Positions 1 to 6,220 are shown, counted from the first letter of the stretch. The stretch is DNA of 17,866 nt from GCA-016700035 sp964646575 (GCA_964646575.1 CAZYFT010000012.1:1-17866); one strand, 5' to 3'. Made by a program: numbers and translations. The notes: a model not told the origin generated them from the letters alone.

Positions 1-65
1 CCGCGTATCATCTGATATGCAGCTTCGGTACACCAAAAACATCCTCCAGCGAGTACTATCTTCAT
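1..65 (-). CDS. msrA: Peptide methionine sulfoxide reductase MsrA, 5' end only
   Basis: Reading the minus strand from the ATG at 65 gives 21 residues before the window edge. They contain GGCFWCTEAAYQ, the MsrA active-site motif (family form GCFW, with the catalytic cysteine inside it). MsrA reduces methionine-S-sulfoxide in proteins and so repairs oxidative damage. Only the N-terminus is visible, about a tenth of a normal MsrA of 160-210 residues, so the resolving cysteines and any MsrB fusion cannot be judged. The Cys-Thr after FW, where many family members have Gly-Val, is a known variant. The start is supported by a TATAAT six bases upstream, which suggests a leaderless message. Confidence 0.88.
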   Translation of the reverse strand, partial: MKIVLAGGCFWCTEAAYQMIR

Positions 66-71
66 ACTTGG

Positions 72-80
72 ATTATATCA
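72..80 (-). promoter_or_regulatory. Extended -10 promoter of msrA
   Basis: The minus strand reads TGATATAAT, an extended -10 element (TGn plus TATAAT). Six bases separate it from the ATG at 65, so transcription should begin at or next to the start codon. No convincing -35 box is present. Confidence 0.6.
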
Positions 81-131
81 TTCCGCCCCATGCTTGGTGT
101 TTTGAGTCAAAAGTTGTACTGTAGGAAGAAT

Positions 132-887
132 ATGGCACGACAGACTAAAAATCAGAATCCAGCAAAAGATACCTCCATTAAGCTTTCCAGACGAGCATTG
201 CTGTATTTCTTCGGCTACCACTGGTGGGCAGCGTTTAAAAAGCTCATTTTATGGGTACTCATCCTCATTGTCGCCGTTACAGCCCTCAGCCTCATTCGCT
301 CTGCGCAAATTTTTGGCATGGCCGATGGCGATATCGCAAGGGCATTCCTTTCCCCCTTCCCTCGAGCGCTGGCGGTATTTTTGGCAGCCATTACGGTATA
401 TGCACTCATTCGAGCAATTGTGTCTGCAAAGTCTACAAAATATGCGTTTACACCAAAAGGCGTGGTGATTCAATCTGGTTGGCCAACTCGGCGCACTACG
501 ATTGTTGATTACAGTCATATTCAAAAAATGACGATTGTATCTAATCCATTTGACCGTATGTTGCGAGCCGCTTATGTGCAGCTTGATCTCATCGGTGGCG
601 CACCTGGTGTACTTTTAGAGGCTGTTGATGCCCAGGCAGTGAAGGATATTCAGGCAAAACTCTCTATTCCTAACAATGCACTGCTGGCAGCGGTTACTCC
701 GCCACTCGAAAAAGCTATCGAGACCAAGGCATCAAAACCTAAACCCAACAAAAAGAACACACCCAAGCCAAAAACCGATAAGAAAAAACCGGTAGCCAGT
801 CGGGCCACCACTAAAAAACTCGCCAAAAAAGCTACCCGTAAAAAGACGCCTGCCAAGAAGACAGCGGAAAAATCTGTAAAAAAATAG
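132..887 (+). CDS. Bacterial PH-domain membrane protein with Lys/Ala/Pro-rich tail
   Basis: This 251-residue protein probably acts at the cytoplasmic membrane. Two hydrophobic segments (about residues 35-55 and 78-97) come before a bacterial PH-like (bPH2, YdbT-type) domain at about 101-178, with the typical YxFTPKGVVIQSG strand and an R-T-T-I-V-D-Y-S-H-I-Q segment. From about 195 to the end the protein is almost entirely Lys, Ala, Pro and Thr (KPKPNKK, KKATRKKTPAKK), like histone H1 or the tails of bacterial nucleoid proteins. The start at 132 is preferred over the upstream ATG at 90 because GGAAG lies just before it. The PH part is a confident fold call. The role of the tail, whether nucleic-acid or anionic-lipid binding, is inference. 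Confidence 0.75.
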   Translation: MARQTKNQNPAKDTSIKLSRRALLYFFGYHWWAAFKKLILWVLILIVAVTALSLIRSAQIFGMADGDIARAFLSPFPRALAVFLAAITVYALIRAIVSAKSTKYAFTPKGVVIQSGWPTRRTTIVDYSHIQKMTIVSNPFDRMLRAAYVQLDLIGGAPGVLLEAVDAQAVKDIQAKLSIPNNALLAAVTPPLEKAIETKASKPKPNKKNTPKPKTDKKKPVASRATTKKLAKKATRKKTPAKKTAEKSVKK

Positions 888-912
888 CCGCCCCTACGCA
901 CGATGCGTAAGG
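880..912 (-). terminator. Intrinsic terminator of the 953-1192 gene
   Basis: An 8-bp stem with one bulged base (893-900 with 904-912, loop 901-903) is followed on the minus strand by a run of seven T within 880-887. It overlaps the 3' end of the convergent PH-domain gene. A second small stem (CTCGC/GCGAG) lies at about 921-936. Confidence 0.6.
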
Positions 913-952
913 ACGGTTGTCTCGCTAGGGCGAGAATGTCACAACGACAGGG

Positions 953-1192
953 TCAGGAGACGGAGGCTGGCTGGTTGGCGAGTCGCCAGGAGTGCGTGTC
1001 GCCGTCTGACACCCTGATGATCTTGCCGGATGCGACCAAGGAGTCGAGGGCGGGCTTGTAGATGCGACGGGTGATCCCCATGCTCTCCAGCCTGCCCGTC
1101 AGAGTGCGGTTGGGGCAGTCCTCACCCACGCACGTCTCCAGGATCTCCAGGATCTTCTGCTGAGCCCGGTTCTTCATTCTCTCGGATGACAA
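953..1192 (-). CDS. Small winged-helix-like protein (79 aa, TTG start)
   Basis: I do not recognise a named family. The 79-residue product has the layout of a winged helix: a first helix (QQKILEILETCV), a second helix (NRTLTGRLESMG), a recognition helix (RRIYKPALDSLVASG), then a short wing (KIIRVSDGDTHSWRL). A role in DNA binding is inference from that layout. The start is ambiguous. ATG at 1177 gives 74 residues, but TTG at 1192 has GGAGG four bases upstream, the spacing seen at several other starts in this window, so I prefer TTG. The gene has its own promoter and terminator. GC content is about 63% over 1021-1080 by my count, clearly above nearby ordinary genes. Compare the genes at 1316, 3466, 4446 and 4727. 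Confidence 0.6.
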   Translation of the reverse strand: MSSERMKNRAQQKILEILETCVGEDCPNRTLTGRLESMGITRRIYKPALDSLVASGKIIRVSDGDTHSWRLANQPASVS

Positions 1193-1223
1193 TGTTCCTC
1201 CATGTGTTGTGGACGTGGGGAGT

Positions 1224-1252
1224 ATTTTACTAGAAATATAGCACTTATGCAA
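1224..1252 (-). promoter_or_regulatory. Promoter of the 953-1192 gene
   Basis: TTGCAT (1247-1252) and TAAAAT (1224-1229) on the minus strand are separated by 17 bases. The predicted leader of about 25 bases carries GGAGG at 1197-1201. Confidence 0.6.
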
Positions 1253-1265
1253 GAGTAAAGTGGCA

Positions 1266-1296
1266 AAAAGAATCCCCCTCGCCAAAGCGAAAGGGG
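1266..1296 (-). terminator. Intrinsic terminator of the 1316-1564 gene
   Basis: A GC-rich hairpin (CCCC-TTTCGC, loop, GCGA-GGGG; 1275-1296) is followed on the minus strand by TTCTTTTT. It sits about 20 bases past the stop codon at 1316. Confidence 0.7.
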
Positions 1297-1315
1297 TATA
1301 CAAAAAACGGGACTA

Positions 1316-1564
1316 TTAGGGGAACTGAGGGGCAAGATAGAGCCTGAAGAGCTTGGCGGGCCTTTCGCCGTGCATCATGCGGCTTTCCACCATTTCATCC
1401 AGCTCCATGCTGTTGAGCTCGAGTACTCGTCGAGAGCGCTTCGGTACTGCGCCATGAATCATCTTCACCTGAGCGGTGATGGCTTCAGCACTATGCCACT
1501 CAGCATCTTGCAGTACCTCGATGACGGCACTGCGAAACTCCTTACGCGACATCTTTTTTGCCAC
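1316..1564 (-). CDS. Small winged-helix-like protein (82 aa, GTG start)
   Basis: This is an unrecognised 82-residue protein with a first helix FRSAVIEVLQDAEW, a second HSAEAITAQVKMI, a long third helix SRRVLELNSMELDEMVESRMM and a closing beta-like LFRLYLAP. This is the same helix-helix-helix-wing order as the other small GC-rich genes here. The GTG at 1564 is chosen because GGTGA lies five bases upstream; an upstream GTG at 1573 and a downstream ATG at 1552 are alternatives. It stands alone between its own promoter and terminator, right after the MFS gene, whose stop codon lies next to this gene's -35 box. DNA binding is inferred from layout only. Confidence 0.6.
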   Translation of the reverse strand: MAKKMSRKEFRSAVIEVLQDAEWHSAEAITAQVKMIHGAVPKRSRRVLELNSMELDEMVESRMMHGERPAKLFRLYLAPQFP

Positions 1565-1595
1565 GATGCTCACCTTTCTCTGAAGGAACCGCGAT

Positions 1596-1624
1596 ATTTT
1601 ATAACATTTTTAACGAGTATTCAA
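1596..1624 (-). promoter_or_regulatory. Promoter of the 1316-1564 gene
   Basis: TTGAAT (1619-1624) and TAAAAT (1596-1601) are 17 bases apart on the minus strand. The -35 box lies immediately downstream of the stop codon of the MFS gene. Confidence 0.65.
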
Positions 1625-1627
1625 CTG

Positions 1628-3382
1628 TTAATGACTAACATTTGGCTTACGAGCACCTGGCCCTTCACCCATAAATGAGCCAACATTTGGCAGTCCAAAG
1701 CCAATCAAGACAGCTAACACAGCAAAGCCAAATGCAACCCAGAGGGTATCTTGTGAAGCTACGACAATAGCATTTTCGACATCGTTTTTAACAGCTTGGC
1801 CAATTTTTGTCTGCTCTTCACGATATTTTTGGATTGCAGCCGATTGTGCTGCAGGTGGAAGCTGAGCAATTTGCTGTAAAAAGCCTGGATCGAGTTGCTG
1901 GTTCTGTTCGGCACTATCAATACCACCGTTCTTGGCCGATTCTCGAGCCTGGGCAACGATTTTATCGCGGACCGCGTTTGGAATAACGTTATCGGCCTGA
2001 ATCTTTGCACCAATTTGAGTGGCGATATTCGCAAACAACGCTGCCCCAATAAGTGCTGCACCAAAGCTCGCGCCAACCTGCCGCATAGTGTTATTGACAC
2101 CGCTCGCCTCTCCAGCTAAATTCTCATCAACTGCCGAAAGCGTGAGGTTGTTGACCTGGCTCTGGATAAGGCCAACGCTGGCTCCAAAGAACACTAAGCT
2201 AGGAATGAGAGAATTTACATCGGCACCTGCAGTGAGTGAGTTAATCATGATTAAAACCGCACCAGCTGTACCAACGAGCCCAATCATGATAATAGTTTTC
2301 GGCCGCAGTTTTTTGGCGAGCAAAAGTGCGGCTGGAGACGAAATGAAAACAGCCAGCGAAAGCGGAAAGAGAGCCATACCGGTTTGGAAAGCATCAAGGC
2401 CATGCACTACTTGAAAGTAAATAGGAAGTACAAAGATCAGCCCAGTCAGCGAAAGTGAATTTGCTGCCGTTACCGACATACCACTCACAAACTGGCGGTT
2501 TTTAAATAGATTCAGGCTAACCAGCGGTGTATGCCCCAATGCTTCGCGGCGCTTCTGCCAAAAGACAAAGGCCGTGAGGAGCGCAATTCCAAGCGTGACT
2601 GCAAGCGGTGTGATCGACAGACCCCATGGGGTAACATCGGTCTTGAAGATATCGAAACTCTGTTTAGCGAGCCACCAGCCATAGTCTGAACTTTGAATAA
2701 TCCCAAACACCAGCGCCAATAACCCAAGTGAAGACAACGCAACTCCCAGCCAATCAATTTCAGTTTTCTCAAGTTTATCGCGCGCATCTTTAATGAGGAA
2801 CGATCCTGCTAGTAATATAATCACCACAAACACGTTAATGCGAAAGCCCCAGCGCCATGAGTAATTTGTGGTCAGCCACCCACCAAGAATTGGGCCAAGC
2901 GCACTCGCACCTCCAGCAACCGCTCCAAAGAACGCAAACGCAATTGCCCTATCGCGACCTTCGTAATTTGTTACGAGCAGCGAGGCGGTTGCAGGCATCA
3001 TTAGTGCCGCACCCAGGCCTTCAATCAGTGATTCCCCAATCAGCATATGGGTAATATTCAGAGAAATCGAAGCAATAAAGCTACCGACACCAAATAATAC
3101 CGCACCCAGCATAAATACCCGTTTACGACCATACAAATCTCCGAGCCGCCCGCCAGTAATCGTGAACGCCGCCAACGTTAGTGTGTAAATTGTAATCACC
3201 CACTGAATTTGCGTGAAGTTCGTATCGAGATCTGCGACAATATCGCGCAGGCTCACATTCAGAAGCGTGGTATCAATTACGATTATCGCCAGCGCCAGCG
3301 AGAGTACGACCAGCTTTCCCCATTTATGCCAAAAGGCTTCTTTTTGTTGTGGCTTTTTTTGAGGAGCTGGTTTTTTCGTCAT
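1628..3382 (-). CDS. MFS drug exporter, DHA2/EmrB-QacA type, 14 helices
   Basis: This 584-residue integral membrane transporter probably exports drugs or lipophilic compounds in exchange for protons. Its length and about 14 hydrophobic segments fit the DHA2 (14-spanner) group. Visible signatures are IVIDTTLLNVSL in the first helix (family form LDxTIVNVAL), GGRLGDLYGRKRVF after helix 2 (motif A), and ASALGPILGGWL in helix 5 (motif C, antiporter signature). A long Gln/Lys-rich loop precedes the last helix, as in EmrB/QacA proteins. The substrate cannot be read from the sequence. I choose the ATG at 3382 over 3391 because a TTGACG/TAACAT promoter ends seven bases before it, so the message would be leaderless and the upstream ATG would not be transcribed. 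No terminator is visible before the next promoter. Confidence 0.9.
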   Translation of the reverse strand: MTKKPAPQKKPQQKEAFWHKWGKLVVLSLALAIIVIDTTLLNVSLRDIVADLDTNFTQIQWVITIYTLTLAAFTITGGRLGDLYGRKRVFMLGAVLFGVGSFIASISLNITHMLIGESLIEGLGAALMMPATASLLVTNYEGRDRAIAFAFFGAVAGGASALGPILGGWLTTNYSWRWGFRINVFVVIILLAGSFLIKDARDKLEKTEIDWLGVALSSLGLLALVFGIIQSSDYGWWLAKQSFDIFKTDVTPWGLSITPLAVTLGIALLTAFVFWQKRREALGHTPLVSLNLFKNRQFVSGMSVTAANSLSLTGLIFVLPIYFQVVHGLDAFQTGMALFPLSLAVFISSPAALLLAKKLRPKTIIMIGLVGTAGAVLIMINSLTAGADVNSLIPSLVFFGASVGLIQSQVNNLTLSAVDENLAGEASGVNNTMRQVGASFGAALIGAALFANIATQIGAKIQADNVIPNAVRDKIVAQARESAKNGGIDSAEQNQQLDPGFLQQIAQLPPAAQSAAIQKYREEQTKIGQAVKNDVENAIVVASQDTLWVAFGFAVLAVLIGFGLPNVGSFMGEGPGARKPNVSH

Positions 3383-3389
3383 AGTTAAC

Positions 3390-3419
3390 ATGTTAAATCT
3401 TTTTATGGCTGTTCGTCAA
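3390..3419 (-). promoter_or_regulatory. Promoter of the MFS gene
   Basis: TTGACG (3414-3419) and TAACAT (3390-3395) are separated by 18 bases on the minus strand. Only seven bases lie between the -10 box and the ATG at 3382, which implies leaderless translation. Confidence 0.6.
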
Positions 3420-3421
3420 AA

Positions 3422-3456
3422 CCCAAATAAAAACCTCCGTAACTTGACGGAGGTTT
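3422..3456 (-). terminator. Intrinsic terminator of the 3466-4029 gene
   Basis: A perfect 10-bp stem (3431-3440 with 3447-3456, loop AACTTG) is followed by TTTTTATTT on the minus strand. It begins ten bases beyond the stop codon. Confidence 0.85.
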
Positions 3457-3465
3457 GTAGGATTT

Positions 3466-4029
3466 TCACTCGCCCATGGAGATGTTTTGCGGGTGTTGAT
3501 GATTGCGCCCAAGATGCCGAAGGCGCCTATAGCCACTGGAGCCCAGTAGGTACAGCGGTGCCTCACCGAGACAATACTGTACCACAACTCGCTCGCGCCG
3601 AATCAAAACCCACAGCACAATAGAAAAATACAATTCGCTCAAAAAACGATCATTACTCACGAACATCAGTCGATCTCGCAACTCCTGCTTGGTGCATGCC
3701 CTGCTCTGCAAGATGCCCAACATGATGTCGCCACAGCTCCAGCCGGCGGTTCGCGACATAAGTCGCATGAGTGCATCAAAGAGGTCTGCGCCAGCTACAC
3801 TGAGCGTGTACTGTACCTTTCTTGCGGGAACAGCCACAGTCTCCGACAGCTTATAAATCTCAACGATCTCAAGCAGAAAGAGTTCGAAGAACGCTGCATT
3901 GAACTCTTCCATATCGCATCCGGTGTGCTGTTCGACATCCATGAGCAACTCACGTAAGTCGAGGACCCCGCATTCATGAAGAGTAGTGACTATCTGGTCA
4001 TGTACGAAGTACTTATCTGAACGGATCAA
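3466..4029 (-). CDS. Tandem winged-helix-like protein (187 aa, TTG start)
   Basis: I do not recognise this protein. It appears to be an internal duplication. Repeat 1 (about residues 10-81) runs DQIVTTLHECG...LRELLMDVEQ...AAFFELFLLEIVEIYKL and ends KVQYTLSVAG. Repeat 2 (about residues 97-165) runs GDIMLGILQSRA...ELRDRLMFVSN...ELYFSIVLWVLIRRERV and ends PLYLLGSSG. Both halves share the order of a short first helix, a second helix, a long aromatic third helix and a YxL beta strand. This matches the single-domain small genes nearby. The TTG start at 4029 has GGAGAG four bases upstream. The unit has a strong promoter and a strong terminator and is monocistronic. A regulator or DNA-binding role is inference. 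The C-terminal 20 residues (RHLGRNHQHPQ) are basic and polar. Confidence 0.65.
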   Translation of the reverse strand: MIRSDKYFVHDQIVTTLHECGVLDLRELLMDVEQHTGCDMEEFNAAFFELFLLEIVEIYKLSETVAVPARKVQYTLSVAGADLFDALMRLMSRTAGWSCGDIMLGILQSRACTKQELRDRLMFVSNDRFLSELYFSIVLWVLIRRERVVVQYCLGEAPLYLLGSSGYRRLRHLGRNHQHPQNISMGE

Positions 4030-4066
4030 CTTTCTCTCCAGATACTCGAAGGTGCAATGGTGAATT

Positions 4067-4095
4067 ATTATATAACTTATTTATATTTGTGGCAA
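4067..4095 (-). promoter_or_regulatory. Promoter of the 3466-4029 gene
   Basis: TTGCCA (4090-4095) and a consensus TATAAT (4067-4072) are 17 bases apart on the minus strand, in an AT-rich stretch just past the terminator of the upstream cluster. The leader is about 30 bases and ends with GGAGAG. Confidence 0.75.
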
Positions 4096-4124
4096 TAAAT
4101 AGGGCCTCACTCATGGTGAGGCCC
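4095..4124 (-). terminator. Terminator of the three-gene small winged-helix cluster
   Basis: A perfect 9-bp GC-rich stem (4102-4110 with 4116-4124, loop 4111-4115) is followed on the minus strand by TATTTATT. The T tract is interrupted, so termination may be incomplete. Confidence 0.65.
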
Positions 4125-4439
4125 ATTGGTACCGAGTGGAGATCGCCAGTGTGGCGCTCTACAGCACCATTGACGATGCGCGTCGCTGCGAGCGCGCACT
4201 TCGATCGCAGCGCCGAGGCTTCCTTCACGGCGCACTATCTCAACAAACGCTCGCCGATACAGCTATGAAAGGGCTGCGTCACGTATGTGTGACAGAATGC
4301 GAATGCCGCCGTTAAGGGTGGCAAGGCGATCATCTAGTTCCCGTTCACTTATCCAGTCACTTTCGCCGAGTGCCAAGAAGATGAGTTGCTGCACATCCCG
4401 ACGGCGGACGAGCCGCTTCTTAATTCGTTGAATTGCCAT
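4107..4439 (-). pseudogene. Small winged-helix-like gene interrupted by an in-frame TAG
   Basis: From the ATG at 4439 the frame reads 58 residues with a good first helix (RDVQQLIFLALGESDW) and second helix (SERELDDRLATL), then stops at TAG (4263-4265). Past the TAG the same frame continues 51 codons to TGA at 4107, inside the terminator hairpin. This part includes LYRRAFVEIVRREG, which resembles the recognition helix of the neighbours (compare IYKPALDSLVASG and EFSRAALALVNAE). I read it as a family member broken by a nonsense change. The intact alternatives are a genuine 58-residue protein, or an additional frameshift into the overlapping frame that encodes AATRIVNGAVERHTGDLHSV. It is the third gene of the cluster, six bases after the stop of the 4446 gene. 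A sequencing error cannot be excluded. Confidence 0.45.
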
Positions 4440-4445
4440 GAGGCA

Positions 4446-4697
4446 TCACTTACTAGAACTAGGTCGTCGATACTGCATGCGCGGAGCTTCCCCGCTAGAC
4501 CCACGGCCGCGTCGCTGCACAATGAGCTCTGCGTTTACCAAGGCCAGAGCTGCCCGAGAGAATTCATGAAGCCTGATCTTGCAACCAAGACGTCTCTCGG
4601 CATTTTGGCGAAGGGCGTGCCCGTCTGTCCAATCGCCAGCCACCACCGATCCGTAGATGGCGTCCTGGACTTCCTGTTCTCGCAATGCTTGTGTCAT
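4446..4697 (-). CDS. Small winged-helix-like protein (83 aa)
   Basis: This is an unrecognised 83-residue protein, second gene of the cluster. Its layout is a first helix REQEVQDAIYGSVVAGDW, a second helix DGHALRQNAERRL, a third helix HEFSRAALALVNAELIV, a basic glycine-rich turn QRRGRGSSG, then MQYRRP as the last strand. The Gly/Arg turn would be the wing. The ATG at 4697 follows AGGAAG. The preceding gene ends 29 bases upstream and the next begins six bases downstream, so translation is probably coupled. GC content is about 65% over 4501-4560 by my count. A DNA-binding function is inferred from layout, not from a recognised family. Confidence 0.6.
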   Translation of the reverse strand: MTQALREQEVQDAIYGSVVAGDWTDGHALRQNAERRLGCKIRLHEFSRAALALVNAELIVQRRGRGSSGEAPRMQYRRPSSSK

Positions 4698-4726
4698 GGC
4701 TTCCTTCCTATACGATCTTCACTCTC

Positions 4727-4990
4727 TCAGAAATTTCCGATGCCGGGTGTTAGCCGATACGCGACATTCTCAGACCCGTCAGTGCGCTGTGTCGCCACTT
4801 TCTCAACGATGCCACTATGCACGAGGGCCTCCAGGCACCGATCGATCCGAAAAACCGGCACAAAGCATGACTGTGTTGCGCGCAGCACCTGTTTAATGAC
4901 CTTTGCGGAGACCGGATGATGAGAGGTGGTTAAGAGTCGAATTACTTCTCTACGAAGTACAAGTGATGGCACCCACACTCGAGCGAGCAT
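4727..4990 (-). CDS. Small winged-helix-like protein (87 aa), first gene of cluster
   Basis: This is an unrecognised 87-residue protein. It has a first helix LRREVIRLLTTS, a second helix SAKVIKQVLRATQ, a recognition-like helix VFRIDRCLEALVHSGIVEKV, and a wing with polar tip TQRTDGSENVAYRL. This is the clearest winged-helix profile of the small genes, since HSGIVEKV followed by a turn and YRL is what MarR or PadR-like wings look like. The ATG at 4990 has a perfect AGGAGG four bases upstream, and the promoter has a consensus TTGACA. It therefore heads the unit 4990 to about 4100 and should be the best expressed of the three. Function beyond probable DNA binding is unknown. Confidence 0.65.
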   Translation of the reverse strand: MLARVWVPSLVLRREVIRLLTTSHHPVSAKVIKQVLRATQSCFVPVFRIDRCLEALVHSGIVEKVATQRTDGSENVAYRLTPGIGNF

Positions 4991-5024
4991 GGCTCCTCCT
5001 GTTTTCTAGGTACAAGTGTGATGT

Positions 5025-5053
5025 AGCATAAAATAGCAACTCAAGATTGTCAA
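5025..5053 (-). promoter_or_regulatory. Strong promoter of the small winged-helix cluster
   Basis: Consensus TTGACA (5048-5053) and TATGCT (5025-5030) are 17 bases apart on the minus strand. The element abuts the divergent promoter of the K+ channel gene, so regulation of one could affect the other. Confidence 0.75.
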
Positions 5054-5056
5054 CTA

Positions 5057-5084
5057 TTGCTAGCTGCAACAATTATGCGATACT
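5057..5084 (+). promoter_or_regulatory. Promoter of the K+ channel gene
   Basis: TTGCTA (5057-5062) and GATACT (5079-5084) are 16 bases apart, with TGC in front of the -10 (extended -10). Seven bases separate the -10 from the ATG at 5092, and no Shine-Dalgarno is present, so the message is probably leaderless. Confidence 0.55.
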
Positions 5085-5091
5085 ACACACA

Positions 5092-5430
5092 ATGACTAAA
5101 CAAGATCAAAAACTCGTGGGTACCATTATGCAGGCGAAGCGCTACCGGTGGGTGGCCTTTATCGCTGCGGCTGTATTGGGCACCGGCACCGTCTTTTATC
5201 ATTATGTAGAAAGTCTTAGCTGGCTTGACGCAATTTACTTTTCTACCATTACGCTCACGACAGTTGGATATGGCGATATCGTGCCAAAGACCGACCCGGG
5301 GAAAATTTTCACTATTTTTTATGTACTATTCGGCGTTGGGATTATCGCCGCTACCTTGAACTTGCTTATAAAAGGGGCAGCCACTAGGCGCATAGAAAAA
5401 TTCCGAGAACGTCATGGGGAAAAAGAATAA
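5092..5430 (+). CDS. Two-helix potassium channel
   Basis: This 112-residue membrane protein should form a tetrameric K+ pore like KcsA or MthK pores. A first membrane helix (about 18-36) is followed by the pore helix and selectivity filter T-V-G-Y-G-D at residues 57-62, then a second helix (about 70-93) and a short basic tail (ATRRIEKFRERHG). There is no RCK/TrkA-N regulatory domain and no voltage sensor, so it is a minimal pore. Start: the ATG at 5092 follows an extended -10 by seven bases. The upstream ATG at 5047 lies before that promoter and was rejected. The gene ends in a strong bidirectional terminator. Confidence 0.92.
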   Translation: MTKQDQKLVGTIMQAKRYRWVAFIAAAVLGTGTVFYHYVESLSWLDAIYFSTITLTTVGYGDIVPKTDPGKIFTIFYVLFGVGIIAATLNLLIKGAATRRIEKFRERHGEKE

Positions 5431-5463
5431 CTAAAAAGCTCCCGGCGGGGAGCTTTTTAGTTA
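5428..5463. terminator. Bidirectional terminator between K+ channel and SHOCT gene
   Basis: A 16-bp stem (5428-5443 with 5448-5463, loop GGCG) has a GC-rich top and A/T-rich arms, which provides a U tract on both strands. It serves the converging genes on either side. Confidence 0.9.
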
Positions 5464-5475
5464 TTCAGTGTAGTG

Positions 5476-5736
5476 TTATAGTCCGAGAAGCTGCTTCTTT
5501 TTTGCCGTAAACTCTTCTTCGGTAATCACACCATCAGCCTTTAATTGACCAAGCTTTTCTAGCTCAACATATGGATCTGCAGCCGGTGCAGCTGACTGAA
5601 CTTCTTGTGCTGGAGCATTTACTGCGTCCTGTTCTGACCACTTATTGTACTGACGTCGACTCACACGATTTGATACGGCCGTTGCTGTTCCGGCAACAAC
5701 TGCTGTGCGCGCCATTCCACGTAATAATCCTGGCAT
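5476..5736 (-). CDS. SHOCT-domain protein
   Basis: This 86-residue protein has an N-terminal Ala/Thr-rich segment with basic residues (RTAVVAGTATAVSNRVSRRQ) and an Ala/Pro linker. It ends with a SHOCT domain at about 56-86, LEKLGQLKADGVITEEEF followed by TAKKKQLLGL. SHOCT (short C-terminal) domains occur at the ends of many membrane or stress-linked bacterial proteins and are thought to mediate oligomerisation. The gene starts at 5736 within a TAATG overlap with the stop of the DUF6325 gene, so translation is coupled and the two products probably act together. Confidence 0.85.
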   Translation of the reverse strand: MPGLLRGMARTAVVAGTATAVSNRVSRRQYNKWSEQDAVNAPAQEVQSAAPAADPYVELEKLGQLKADGVITEEEFTAKKKQLLGL

Positions 5737-6146
5737 TATTTTGCTCCTTTCTCAGTAATTTCTGCATATGCTTCTGGATGGATGCGTCCATCGGCCATCA
5801 GTACACCATCGGCATTTAAGATGGCCTGTTTGAGGCCTTTTGCCCAAAGCTGCTCTACAATGAGCAATCCAGCCGAGCAGTTTTCGTCCAGCACACTAGC
5901 AACTTCTTCAACATCTTCATCCGTAATCAGCCCCCGACTAGCATCGGCCGGTAGTACAGCCTCAATAGCTAGTTGATCGGTGAGTTCGATTTTAGTAACG
6001 TTTCCATCTTCGTCTTTAGAAATCAGCGCAATATCCAAAACTGCGATTGTTCCGTTTTCTGATGCAGTCGCAAGTTCCTGTAAAATTTCACCTTTAAAAT
6101 TGTTCCCAGGGAACCCGACAACAATGTAGTCTATTGGACCTCTCAT
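5736..6146 (-). CDS. DUF6325 family protein
   Basis: This 136-residue soluble protein opens with GPIDYIVVGFPGNNFKGEI, contains GTIAVLDIALISKDEDGNV, and then a long acidic middle and SAGLLIVEQLWAKGLKQAI. The pattern matches my memory of DUF6325, a family of actinobacterial type often encoded next to a SHOCT protein, as here. No function is established. The ATG at 6146 has AAAAGGAAAAA upstream and a TATACT -10 about 25 bases away. The gene is first in a two-gene operon that ends at the 5428-5463 terminator. Confidence 0.8.
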   Translation of the reverse strand: MRGPIDYIVVGFPGNNFKGEILQELATASENGTIAVLDIALISKDEDGNVTKIELTDQLAIEAVLPADASRGLITDEDVEEVASVLDENCSAGLLIVEQLWAKGLKQAILNADGVLMADGRIHPEAYAEITEKGAK

Positions 6147-6170
6147 ACTTTTTCCTTTTCTTATACTCCT

Positions 6171-6176
6171 AGTATA
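6171..6176 (-). promoter_or_regulatory. -10 box of the DUF6325-SHOCT operon
   Basis: TATACT on the minus strand, 24 bases before the ATG. No clear -35 hexamer is visible at the expected distance. Confidence 0.45.
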
Positions 6177-6220
6177 CTACCGCTGGCCAGGCACGACTGC
6201 AAAACCGCGGTGAATGCGAG

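Noticed and set aside
650..901. 83-codon minus-strand frame opposite the PH-domain gene
   Set aside because: It mirrors the Lys-rich tail, giving a Phe/Leu/Val-rich nonsense protein, and it overlaps the terminator of the neighbouring unit.
4013..4228. 71-codon minus-strand frame starting GTG at 4228
   Set aside because: It runs through the terminator hairpin and the promoter of the next gene. Only its first half resembles the small winged-helix family, so it is noted under the broken gene instead.
4386..4919. 177-codon plus-strand frame opposite the small winged-helix cluster
   Set aside because: It lacks a Shine-Dalgarno and promoter. Low-complexity Ser/Arg/His content and the strong minus-strand signals mark it as a shadow of GC-rich genes.
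953..4990. Integron cassette array as the explanation for the small GC-rich genes
   Set aside because: Each unit has its own promoter and a simple intrinsic terminator. I saw no attC-like imperfect palindromes shared between them and no integrase gene.
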